Source: Oikopleura dioica
Taxonomy: Eukaryota > Chordata > Appendicularia > Copelata > Oikopleuridae
Reading direction: 5' to 3'
Assembly: GCA_907165135.1 (NCBI GenBank)
Contig: OU015569.1
Location: forward strand, 5,394,001-5,458,000
DNA: 64,000 nucleotides
Shown piece after piece: positions 11,701-21,918 of the stretch (within the stretch, counting starts at the first letter, position 1; every line of letters begins with the position of its first letter). A program made the translations under genes and the position numbers. The notes under the pieces were generated by a model that saw only the letters and a program-made list of their open reading frames with translations, did not search any database and was not told the DNA's origin.

Positions 11701-12576
11701 CAGCACGTCTGAATTTTTGCGCTTCAGCTTGAATCCCGTTTGCTCTCTTTGACGTGCCACTGCCAGCTGTATTCGCACATGTCGCTACTGTGGGGTTTTT
11801 TTTACCTTGATATTCGAAAAATCGCTCTTCACTACCTTGAACTTGCACAGTTTTCTCATTCAATGGCATAGAGAACCGGTTCGTCATCGGAAGTGGAGCC
11901 ACTCTTGTCTGCTCATTTTTTTTAAATAGCCAAGTTCGTAAATTCTTCAACTATCATTATGTCGCCGAATTTACTGTTTTCCATTTTGCTTTAAAAATTG
12001 GCGCCGCGGAACGGCACACATTTCTATTTCCCTCGTGACATGATAATTTAGCGTTATCGAAAACCTGGATCCAAACACAAAGAGTCGCAGAGGGTCATGG
12101 TTCCGTCTCCCTGCCCTTTTTTCGAAGAATGTCGGATCGTCGACACTCAGGAAGAAGTCCTCAACGTGGGACAGCTCTTCATTGGATGATCCGATCGACG
12201 TGGACTACCCGTCAAGGTAAGTCGAACGTAAGAAATCTGAATGAGTTTTATTTAGTTCTGATTCCAGTTGTTCTAGTTCCTTTCGTTCAACAGGCAAGGG
12301 TTGATGCTCCTTTGAATTTTGCACTCTTTTCTCGCGAGACGAGGTGTCTCAGTTTCTATGGGAATGATCTTGTGAGACAGAATCACTGACTTTTCATGGA
12401 AAGTAAAACAAACGCACCCCGAGCGATTTCACGGGCAATCCACTGTCCATCTACTTAGCCTTGAATGCTCAACCGTTCCAAAAGCCTCCTGCTACCCTAA
12501 GTACGCCGAATCCACACGCTGCCCAAGAACCGAAATAGACCCAATCTCGAAATCAAGGAGGAAAACAATCCTATAA
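8751..12576 (+). CDS. Atypical Ras-like small GTPase (RASL11/RERG group)
   Basis: The first recognisable exon (8751-8832) has the P-loop GEPNCGKSA followed by LVRYLTGRFIGEY, like the RFLTKRFIGDYE stretch of RASL11/RERG proteins. After a 1.3-kb intron, exon 10156-10291 aligns through switch I and G3 to LDGVIVV; the usual DTAGQE is DLCSED. A short exon near 10345 and exon 10717-10851 give IPHVIVGNKRDLDG (G4 NKxD intact) and FTVSAKE (G5 intact). A 38-nt intron then leads to KTDGVIKAFSNLYHQL. Basic C-terminal exons follow at 11103-11197, 11390-11517, 12128-12216 and from 12404, with no CAAX box. Loss of the G3 glycine and of the switch I threonine suggests altered GTP hydrolysis. The N-terminal residues before the P-loop, one splice junction near 10380 and the last two exons are uncertain. 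Confidence 0.75.
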
Positions 12577-12765
12577 ACTCACAATTTGACCCTGAAACAA
12601 CATTCCCACTACAGTTCAAATATTTTATAAAGACTCGAAAATATTTATGTTCTTACAAATTGAAGAAATTAATATGGACAGAATCAATATCGACGAAAAT
12701 GTCAAAAATATTTTTTATGAAAATATAGTTTATTTATAAAAATTGTCAGAGAAAAAGGGAAGAAA

Positions 12766-13590
12766 TCATTTTGGCTCGTACGTATCTAACCATTTGAAGG
12801 AACCTTTGCGTCGGTGAGCGTCACAGGCGACCCGGTCAGTCAACTTTCTGCCGTACGTATCGATGGAAGGCATCTTGGGAGAAGAGATTCTACGGTCACC
12901 TTCCATTTTTTCTGGATGAGGAACAGTGTAGTCCGCCTTATTGGTTGTTTCGTAGCGCTGCGTCTTGAGTTTATGCTGACGGGCTTGCACTTCCTGCCAA
13001 CGAATGCATTTGTGGTCGAGAGTGGTTTTGGCGCGGTCGCCTCCCTCGGGCAGGTAGTTTTTTGCCATAAGACGGTAGCCGGTTCTGTCGACCATTCCCT
13101 GAATCAAACCATTAACAGTTACGGTAAGATTAAAGTTATTATCACCGTGGTTTTCGAAACAGGCTCATGGAATTGTTTTTGTTTGAAAGTTTCTTCAAGG
13201 CCTTCTTTTGTAGTAGAAATTGGGATTGTTGGTTTATCGAAACCAATGGTCTTGTAGCTAAATGTACAATAATAATTTAATAATAAATAAATTGTACGTA
13301 CGTAGCTAAATGTTGATTTCTGTCTCGATCGCGTACTGCTGTAACATCGTAGTCCTTTTATGGGCTTATTAGTGCCAGACGATTATCATCAAATTAAGCT
13401 AGTGGAAAACCGAGCCTTTGGTTCAGCCTCTCGAACGGAATGCCAATCGCTGTTCAAAGTTTTCGGGCCATAATGCATGTGCTCGCTCTTATAATATCTT
13501 GTAAGATCATAAGTTAACAGAGAGTTTACCTTGAGGCACAAGCTTCCCTTTCGCTCTTCGACCTTTTTCGGAATTCAAAATACACTTCAT
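12766..13590 (-). CDS. Putative axonemal microtubule-inner-type protein
   Basis: Minus-strand gene of about 200 residues. The two best exons are 13260-13150 (YKTIGFDKPTIPISTTKEGL) and 13107-12766, joined by a GT-AG intron. The last exon reads GYRLMAKNYLPEGGD, then TTLDHKCIRWQEVQARQHKL, and ends KGSFKWLDTYEPK. Upstream short exons include DYDVTAVRDRDRNQHL and an ATG at 13590; the joins between those first exons would need a GC or other non-canonical donor. The basic, low-complexity, aromatic-rich composition resembles small ciliary microtubule inner proteins, but I cannot name the family. The ATG lies only 57 bp after the stop codon of the upstream coiled-coil gene on the same strand, an operon-like spacing. 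Confidence 0.55.
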
Positions 13591-13647
13591 TTTACTATTT
13601 GTTAGAAACACGCAAACATATAAAAGTCAAAAATGGAATATTTTCAA

Positions 13648-14839
13648 TTATTCCTTTAATTTAGAAGTTGAGTTAGCAACTCCAAACTTAGGTACTGGAA
13701 TTGCCAGATTTTCGACCATCGCCTGGATCCCCTTTTTCCTCGAAGCCTCCTTCGATTGTTCCTCGCGTTCGCGCGCTTCCTCCTGTGCGTGAGTCCTCAA
13801 AATCTGCTTGAGCAAACGAGTCATGCTGCGCAATCTAAATTCAGAAAAAGTTGAAAGATTTTATGCTTAAATTAAATAGTGTGGATAAATTTAACAGCAT
13901 CCTTTTTAGCAGCGATGGGTGCATTTTGAAGGGGTGCGCTTCTTTTTGATTGATCCCTCCATAAGGTCTAGTTCTTTTCTGGTCTTTCGGGCATCTTCGA
14001 TCGTACTTTCAATTCTAGCACGAATCTGACAAGTGTTATCGTCATCTTTAACAAGAGATAGTTTCACCTTTAGTCCTTCATTTTGGAAATTCGACTGTTC
14101 GACTCTCAGATTCTGCATTTGCGCTTCAATCTCTCTTATCATCCTGTTGGTGTTCGTGAGCGAGCTCTCTAACTCGCTGAAAACTTCTTTTTGCTCCTTG
14201 AAGCGGTCGATTATGTACGAAGACTTCCCTCGAAAGGCTTGCTCGTTCGTTATCGAGGCGTTTAGAGTGGAGAGCTGCTCGTCTGCATTTTGTAAAAGCC
14301 GTCGTAAGCTGCGATTTTCCTCTGTCAAGGGTGGATGATAATATCGAGTGCGAAAGTTGTGTTATCTTGATTCAAACAATCCTATGGACCCATCGCCTGC
14401 CAGTTTATTTCGCTCATTGACCTGTCGGTTTAAATATTGAGTGGCGTTGTCCTTGTTGTCTTGCGCCACGCGGAGCTCCTCCCGCAGATAACTCTGCTTA
14501 AGCTCCTCTTGCTGGAAGGCCGCAGCCATTTGCTTATAAAAATCTTTATATTTAACATCACATTTAAATTTAAGAAGATTGGCAGTGACTTACGTTACGG
14601 GCAAATATGCGTAGGTCCTTTGCTTTTGAAGATAAGCCGTCTTTCGGCGTGTACGCTGGCAGATCGTTCATCATCAAAACTGGCATCGGAGCAAGTTGGC
14701 GAGGAACTTCGCAGTCGCAAGGGTGTGCCGTTGCCTATCGAACAGTCAGCTGCAGAAATTGTGTCAAGCAATTTACCTGCATTCGTGCTTTGGCGACTTG
14801 ATGGCTCAGTTCTGCTTCATCCTCGGTTAAATTTCCCAT
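13648..14839 (-). CDS. Coiled-coil protein
   Basis: Begins MGNLTEDEAELSHQVAKARM at 14839. The next exon ends SSKAKDLRIFARN. Further exons form a long coiled coil: QEEELKQSYLREELRVAQDN, then LRRLLQNADEQLSTLNAS and NTNRMIREIEAQMQNLRVEQ. A last segment (13833-13648) continues with LRSMTRLLKQILRTHAQEEA and ends NSTSKLKE. The frame ends in a stop after CTHRC at about 13906, so the final segment is either reached by an unrecognised (possibly non-canonical) intron or belongs to a variant transcript. Glutamate, glutamine and arginine-rich heptads dominate and there is no signal or membrane segment. With its close downstream neighbour, a putative axonemal protein, a cilium or centrosome role is possible, but that is inference only. 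Confidence 0.65.
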
Positions 14840-15662
14840 GGCTCAAACTGAGCTTGGTAAAGGAAAATAATTAAGCTCATAGAATAGTTCTAGAAAAAAA
14901 ACTTTTCTAGAAGAACTATAATTGGCGAATTTCTACACCAGATCAAAGGGACAAATTTTCTGGATAGCATTTTTAAATGTTTTTCTTGGAAGGTCTTCCC
15001 TTTTCGTCGGATCGATTTATTCTCTTTCAAAAAATCATTCATAAAGAGATATTTCCAGCTGATTCGCACACTTTTGCCATCCGACCAGTTCTCCCACGAT
15101 GAATCACTTACGGTCTTCTGGCGCGCTAATTCCTACTGGTTGCTGAACTAGCATTTTGGCGCGCGCCGCGTAAAATTTTCACGTGAACCTTTTTCGATCT
15201 TTTTTTTACTAAAATTTTTAAATTTAGACTGAGAAAAAACGAAAATGGACCGATTAACTCTCGAAGATAAACCCTGCGAAATTTATTTCGCTGCTGCTCG
15301 ACTCGCAGACCAGGAACGGTTTCTTATAATTTACAAGATCTGAAATTTAATATCAGAAAGCACTCTTTTAATGATTAGGTTAAACAAAATTGGTAAGAGA
15401 CAGAAACTTTTAGGAATTAACAAAATATCTCCATGAGAAAAATTTCATAATTCAATTTGGTGGGAGATATTCCCAGGCTGTGACAAAAGACAGCAGGAAA
15501 CCGCTAAAGACTCCAGTTGGTAACGGCTTTTCGGTCAAGTTCCCGCACCAAGAGGCAACAATGATCCCGAACCCGATCGGCGAAGGAACAGATTCAAATT
15601 GAGCTCTTACTGTAACTAATTTGACGCCCGCCGTCAGCCCTCGCCGGCCATTATAATCTCGA

Positions 15663-16155
15663 ATGTTTAATTTTGACTGTAATTGCTCGCTGAACTTGAA
15701 CAAAGACCGCATGCACAAGATAACGTTCATGAAGACGATCGGAGTCGTGGAGGCTCTGAAGATGGCGAAAGCGCGAGGCTACGAGGATTTTGAGGTATTT
15801 TTTTTTCTCTCTTTTCGTCGAAAACAATTCATTTTTAGTTCCACGCGAACTTCTACCCTCCACAACAGGAAGACTGGGAATTTCTAGAGGACAAATGCGA
15901 TGAGATGATGGCCCTCATCAAGGAGCTCAAAGTTAAGATGGTCGAGCGAAGAATGTATGGTCGCTTGCGAACAAGGAAGGATGGACAGTAAAATTCTGTC
16001 ACTTGGATTATTATATTTGTCCATCCTGAATAAGTGTCGAGCGAGAGGTTGATGCGGCTGCGCAGAAAGCCGCCGAAATCGATCAGAACCAGCAGCGAAT
16101 CGCCAATTTAATGATCGGCGGAAATGATGGGAACAACAACACGAAAATGGACTGA
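15663..16155 (+). CDS. Small helical protein of unknown function
   Basis: Three exons (15663-15794, 15839-15987, 16035-16155) with two GT-AG introns of 44 and 47 nt give a 133-residue protein. If the internal ATG at 15711 is used it is 117 residues (MHKITFMKTIGVVEALKMAK). The middle exon reads FHANFYPPQQEDWEFLEDKC and then EMMALIKELKVKMVERRMYG. The last is alanine and glutamine rich and ends GGNDGNNNTKMD. All splice phases agree, and the sequence is charged and helical, so it looks like a real gene. I do not recognise the family. It converges on the eIF4E gene 640 bp away. Confidence 0.65.
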
Positions 16156-16793
16156 TCGATTCTTATGGGAATATAACACTTCATTGCCACACTTATAACG
16201 TTCCCTTATGCACCCCACTTGCCCCTCTTTTCAGTAGTAGAATCGCTTGCTTCATTAAATTCTGCATTCGCAGCGGCTATATTATCGCAGGAACGCTCCT
16301 GACATTTTCTAGATTAAATCTGCGACTTGCTTTCTTGCGTATGTTCATTTTGCTTCCTGCCATTAGACAAGATACTATTTTTCTTTATTGTGCAAAAGAA
16401 GAAATATGGAATTGAGAGATCAGCATTTATTTGGGTTCTATTCAGATTTGAAAGCATCGAGTAAAACTGTTACTGGAGTGATGAAATGATTGCTAACGTA
16501 CGGACTTGGAAAGAAGCATTTTGACAATTGAAAAAAAGGAAAATTGTGTCTAGGGATCAATTTAAACTAGATTAGTTGAACTATGAGGAGAGCGCTAGAA
16601 ATCAACAGACAAAACAAAAAGGCGTTAATTAGTCTAAATGGGCAGAAAATGTCGATTCCAAAGGAATGGGATTTTCTCCGCCATTAAAAAGCCTAGCAGT
16701 GGTTCTCTCTCTTAACAGGAGGCCAACTGTAGCAGTGAAAAATTAAGGATTTCTCCAATTAGTTCGCTTTCAGAGTAGATTCGAGTGAGGTGA

Positions 16794-17830
16794 CTATAGC
16801 TGCCACCTGGCAGTGACAGTAGATCCACGGCGCTTCATCGCGTCAGTGTGCAACTGGAAGCGTATCCGAAAGTGATCAGGTAAATTTAGTGCCTTCTTGA
16901 AGTTGGTGCCGATCGAGAGCGCCTCTTTCCCGTCGGTGCCGACTTCGCCCGTCCACAACTGCAGTCGATCGGCGCGCTTGCGAACTTGCACGACAACGCC
17001 GTTTACACAGTCTCCATGCTCGCCAAACACTAAACACACTCATTCACTCACTGAAGCATTCAAAGGCACACTCACGCTCGCCGATGCAGGCAAGAAGCGA
17101 TTCCAACCAGCCGGCGTCCAAGTGTTCCTTCTGTTTCTTGCCCGTCTCGAGCACCCAGCTTCCTCCCTTGGCGTTTCGCACGTCCTCCCACTTGGGCGCA
17201 ATGCCCGATTTGAACACCATGTAGTCAGCGCCAATGTGTAGACGAGACGGAAGTGCTACATGGTGATATACTGCCCAAAAGTCTTCTACTGTGGAGAAGG
17301 TCATTATCTTTGTCATGCGTTCATCCCATTCCTTCGTCTGAAACAAATCAATCAAGCCACTGAAACTCTTTCCTTTTAGAATGCACGCATTGGTGACCTA
17401 TCAGTTCAAACGCCCGCTGGCTGCGATTCTCATGATCGGCGACGCAGGCTGCACCGCGTTCTACTTTTACTTTCCGAGCAAATTTCTCTCCCATAGATTC
17501 AAAATTAGTTACTACGTGATGTTCAATTATGTTTAGGCTGTGTCTCTACTGTTAAATTATTTTTAATTGTCTAGATTTGTCATTGTTAAAATTCACGAAT
17601 TCAGATAATTCTACCTTGTCTGCGGAGAGGTACCAGAAGTCCCAGCTGTTGTCAAGCGGGTGGCGAAGGTCGTCGTTCAGCAGAGCCTGCTCTGTCTTGT
17701 CGGCCTCGTTCGCCCCGTCGCCTTGGTTGTGGTTTTCGTCGTCATTGGAGTGGAAGAGTGCGGCCTTGTCCGCCACTTCCTCGGCCAACTGCTCAACACA
17801 CGTTTCCTCGCAGACGACCTCTTCTCCCAT
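16794..17830 (-). CDS. EIF4E: Eukaryotic translation initiation factor 4E
   Basis: mRNA cap-binding subunit of eIF4F. Exons on the minus strand are 17830-17615, 17337-17076 and 17029-16794; they add up to 237 residues with consistent phases. The N-terminus is acidic and variable, then comes HPLDNSWDFWYLSADK (family HPLxxxWxxWxxxxDK). Exon 2 has STVEDFWAVYHHVALPS, which carries the tryptophan that contacts 4E-BP and eIF4G (W73 in mouse/human numbering), and APKWEDVRNAKGGSWVL, which carries W102 and E103 of the cap pocket. KEW supplies W56. Exon 3 has RLQLWTGE (W166) and ends RRGSTVTARWQL, aligning with the SGSTTKNRFVV tail. All cap-stacking residues are present, so it should be an active cap-binding class I factor. 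Its first intron, 277 nt, is long for this window and holds an antisense ORF. The 4E-BP gene lies 16 kb away. Confidence 0.95.
17381..17536 (+). CDS. Possible 51-residue single-pass membrane microprotein nested in the eIF4E intron
   Basis: The ORF starts with ATG right after CTCTTTCCTTTTAG, a pyrimidine-rich acceptor-like sequence that could serve cis or trans splicing. It reads MHALVTYQFKRPLAAILMIG and continues with a hydrophobic, aromatic segment (AFYFYFPSKF) to a stop at 17536. Its GC content is far above that of the short AT-rich introns around it, and the whole ORF lies antisense within the 277-nt first intron of eIF4E. The composition (basic N-terminus, one hydrophobic span) resembles small mitochondrial or ER membrane proteins. 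No homology is recognised, so this remains a candidate. Confidence 0.4.
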   Translation: MHALVTYQFKRPLAAILMIGDAGCTAFYFYFPSKFLSHRFKISYYVMFNYV

Positions 17831-18506
17831 CTTCCCCTCTCTTTTTTTCTTTCTTTTTCTTCACTCCCGAAAATACTATAAGATGTCGCCCGCGCGAATT
17901 TCGTTGTGGAGGTGGGCCGCGATCTCCCCTCACCCGCCAACCATGTGACCCGATTTCACTCACAAAACAACCATTCCTCTCCTACTCATTCCATTCACAG
18001 CTGTCTACTTACACGTACTTCTTATCGCCCATATAGGCTTTATTTTGAACAAGACCCATTGCGTGGGCTTTTTCTACCAATTGAATTTCTATCTTCGTGT
18101 TCAAACGACTAGTTCGACCTTGATAATCGCTCATCTTGACCGCTAACAGTTAACTTGCCATTCTAGTGTTCTCCTACGAATATTTCAAGACCTTGTTCAC
18201 GAATGAACTCAAATAGCTCTCCAATTTAGCTTCATAGTGATCATAGCTTTATTTATTTTCCGGCTTTCCAATGAGAATTAATTAGACATGTTTCTATCAG
18301 ATTATTTTCGATTTAGTAATAATGATTTTTTGTCCGGTTTTGATCCGAATCCGTGCCCAAGTTGCCACGAAGTTGCGTGGAAGCTCTCGCCCAATCGTAA
18401 GCCGCCATCACTGCCCGTCCACGTTGAATAGGAAAATAATACGAAGACGAAATTTCTGAAGGAAAGATTTTCTTCCCGCCCGACAGAGAGACAAAACTGA
18501 GAAAAA

Positions 18507-19503
18507 ATGAAGCTCCTGAGAAGAATGCTCCCGATCGCCATTCTCGGACTGGCTCTTGTAGCTAGGGCGGAGGAGTTTGATGAAGGTAAGCCAGCAGATC
18601 GATACTAGGAGATTCTACGGAATTTTCGCTTTTGAGAAACTATTTTTATTGATTCGAGAAAGATGGGAAATTACTTTGATTTAATGATTTTAACTTCTTT
18701 TGTCAGAAGTTGGAGACGACACCGTGGAAGTAAATGACGTCTTGGACGAAGATGAGGGCGATGACATGGGAATCATCGACGAGCTCGAGGAAGAGTCGGA
18801 AGTTCAAATCAATACATACTGGCCGGAAGCAACAATTACTGCCGGCAAGGTTTCCGAAGTGCTTGTTTCCGTCAAGGTGAGCGATCTGCTTAGTTGAACT
18901 AGCATCAAGCGTTCCACTAGGTTGCATCCACCGCCATGAACCGATACCAATTCGGCATCATCGAAGGTGGCTTCCACTTTCCCCAAGACCAGAGCTACAA
19001 GGTGCAGAATTTCTCCTCGATCAAGTACAATCGTGACCTCGGATCCGGCCAAGAAGCAACTTTCCTTTACCCATTTGTTGCCGCCGAACTCGCCGGAGGA
19101 CGATCTTACGGACTCCAGATCAACCTCGCTTACGAAGCCGACTCCAGTAAGTCCAAAGAGCAGAAAACTTAATTCATTTTCTCCAAAAGCAGTTATTTAT
19201 CGATTGCATTCAGGCCCTCCTCGTCAAATGTTCGCATCTGTGGTTAACCAGACGGTCGAAGTTGCCGAAAACCTCGACAATGCCGCCGCCGAGCAGTTCT
19301 TTATCTTTTTGACGTTCGCTGCCTTCGCCGCTGTCGGCTTCTTCCTTTTCGCTTCCAAATTCTCGTCAAAGAAAAAGGCCGCTCCCGTGGAGGTCGGAAC
19401 CTCTGCCACTGCCGACGCCAGCTGGATTCCCGACATTCACATGAAGAAGAGCGCTACCACGCCGAAGACCTCTCCCCAGTCGCGCCGACGCAAGGTGGAG
19501 TAA
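18507..19503 (+). CDS. SSR1: Translocon-associated protein subunit alpha (TRAP-alpha, SSR1)
   Basis: ER membrane subunit of the TRAP complex next to the Sec61 translocon. Exons 18507-18585, 18707-18876, 18921-19146 and 19214-19503 give 254 residues with matching phases. A signal peptide (LLRRMLPIAILGLALVARA) is followed by a very acidic lumenal segment rich in DDEE, typical of the family. The conserved domain includes YWPEATITAGKVSEVLVSV, then NRYQFGIIEGGFHFPQDQSY and QNFSSIKYNRDLGSGQEATF. A late transmembrane helix (FIFLTFAAFAAVGFFLFAS) leads to a basic cytosolic tail with TTPKTSPQSRRRK. An N-glycosylation sequon (NFS) lies in the lumenal part. It is somewhat shorter than the human protein. 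It is divergent from eIF4E with about 680 bp between start codons. Confidence 0.93.
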
Positions 19504-21918
19504 TTTACTCGTCTACCATCGATTTTCACACCACCTGCGTGGCAAAATTAGTTCGATTTCACAATTTTAATTAATATTTCGTAAATTTTCCCTACATTCG
19601 GCCGACCTTCGTGCAATACGTTATTGTTTCTAATTCCCACTTTCCGACGCCATTGTACAAAAAAAACTAAACCTAGTTATATTATTATTTTTTCGTTGGA
19701 AGCATCACCTTCTGTTCTGACCCTAAGTTCGATAAACTTATTACTAGCTCGACAAAAATCTAGCAACAATTGATTCAATGAGTCTTGACGGTTTTATTAA
19801 TAAATTAAAAGATTCTTCCTTACATTTCCTCACCAGAAACACGCATTTGGACTTTCAGATATCCGTGTTTCTTTAGCGTCTTTACTGTTTTGCATTCAAA
19901 GTCATCTTCGGATTTGGAATAAGAGATTGATTGCTTTCTGAATGCAATTTTCGCGCAAAAAAAAGTAATCAAAGTCATCTTTTTCGCAATAAAATCAGTA
20001 ACAATCCACTACAAAGCTGCTTCTGAGGGCATCACTCGTTCTAGTTGCTTCAGTACGCAGTCTGCAAGTTAAACGAGAGCAAGAAATAGTTGTGGTCAAG
20101 TAGCCTAAATGTGTAGCATGAATTATTAGGAGCAACACTTCGCTAGAGTATTACCGATGGAGCACTCAAAATTTATTAATCCAGTAACAAGGAAGTCCTC
20201 GATCAGACGAGCGCAGCTATACAAGACGGACATAACGATACGTCATATTACACGTTATAAAACTTGTTAATTATCCATGGGATCGAAGTGATATAGCGAA
20301 GGGAGGAAAAACTCGTGGCCGGAAGGGGCCCATTCTATCGCGCGAGCGATCAGAATTTCAAGGCAGGCTCCATTAGGCGCAATTAGAAAAGAAATTGTTT
20401 TCGATTATTTTCTCTTTAAAGATAGGCTTCGGCTTTCGCCCGGCTCTATCTCGTTCTTGTGTTGAATAATTAACAACTTGGCAATGTCATTTCTTTTAGA
20501 GGCGCAGCACCACTCATCCGCGCTCGAGCACTAGTTAAACCTTTTTCATCCTTTTTTTTCTCCCTAAAATAAATATCGTGACATTCAAGAGAATAATGGG
20601 GATAAGAGATTCATGATATCTTCGGTGAAAAACTACCAAATCAAAGCTGTCAAAGGAAACCGGAGAAAATCAACGAAGTACTCTGAAAACATGTCGAAAA
20701 CTATATTTTCATACAAAAGGATTCATAACTCAAATAGGGTTAGGAGATCAAAAATTACTTACTTCGGATGGAGATAGCTCCAGTTTAGGATATGAAAAGA
20801 CTTACATCTGGAATACCGTCTTAGTAACACTGTTTTGACTAATTATAGCCGCTTGGATCAATATGAGCAGAGTAATTATTAGATTCTAATTGATAGGGCC
20901 AGAGCTTTGAAGCAGAGAATAGCGAATTAGTTGTATGACCCGGTCGATAAGCCGGAGTGCCTGATATCTCCACACTACGCGACCGATCACTCATTGAAGG
21001 TGCTTCTCAAACTGTCAGTGTATACACAATAGAACTAAAACCGTCTTCAGTATCCCCTAAATTTCTCAATGATAAGCAAAGCTTTACAAAGCATTTCAAA
21101 TAGTCAAAAAATAGTCGAGTTTAACAACCAAATTGGTACAGAAACGCATGAGAAAGTTCCTTTCATCTACAAAATAGACCATTAGACATTTACAGACATT
21201 AATTTATAGTAGAAAGTTTTTGGAAAGGAATGTAATCGAATTGACTTTTCCGCGCGTTAAATTTTGACATCTTAGCTCATGCTTCATTTGGCTGTTAGCA
21301 CAGCATTGCACCAGAATAGATGAGATGCTGAGTGTAATCTCAGCGCATCGGTATAATTTATCGGCATTTTGGATTTGTGCATCACGTGAATTAATAATGG
21401 AAAATTTTAATACAGATTGCTTCTGAGGGTCATTTGCCCACGAGAGAATATTTGATGACATGTAGAATCTACATTGAGATCTTCCGAACTCGTGGGACCA
21501 TTGACGGCTCATTGTTTTGGTGTTACTTGGAAATGAGTGCTTTCAGCTGTTTTCTATATACAATAAATATTTAATTTTGAATGAATTGAGACAACAATAT
21601 CATGTTGTCTAAGAAAGAGGGAGGATGCACGCTAGAGGCGAGTGAATATTTAATAATGAAAATTTAGCTATCGCAATGATGTTTCAGTGGGTGGTAGAAA
21701 ACTCAGAACATGATCAGTAAATACATTTATTTAGGTGATGAGCTGCCATCTTTTTCTCCTTTGTGTTGGTGCATTGGAGGACGAGGGCCGCTAGCTTTCA
21801 TTTGGCGAACGGTTAAATATCAAATTCTTTTCAGCCTAATTCAACTAGCACTTCTTCGATCAGTGCCAAAAATCAAAAACCTTGCTCCACTCAAATAAGT
21901 GGTATTTAACCTGAAAAG
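19504..21918. other. Intergenic region with no supported gene
   Basis: About 2.4 kb between TRAP-alpha and the next plus-strand gene. ORFs on both strands (such as minus strand 21512-21204 and plus strand 21710-21898) are short, compositionally unremarkable and lack domain signatures. The last 200 bp probably include the unrecognised first exon and promoter of the downstream membrane-protein gene. Confidence 0.4.

Noticed and set aside
21204..21512. 102-codon minus-strand ORF in the intergenic region
   Set aside because: No domain, no neighbouring exons and no codon pattern distinguishing it from chance in AT-rich DNA.
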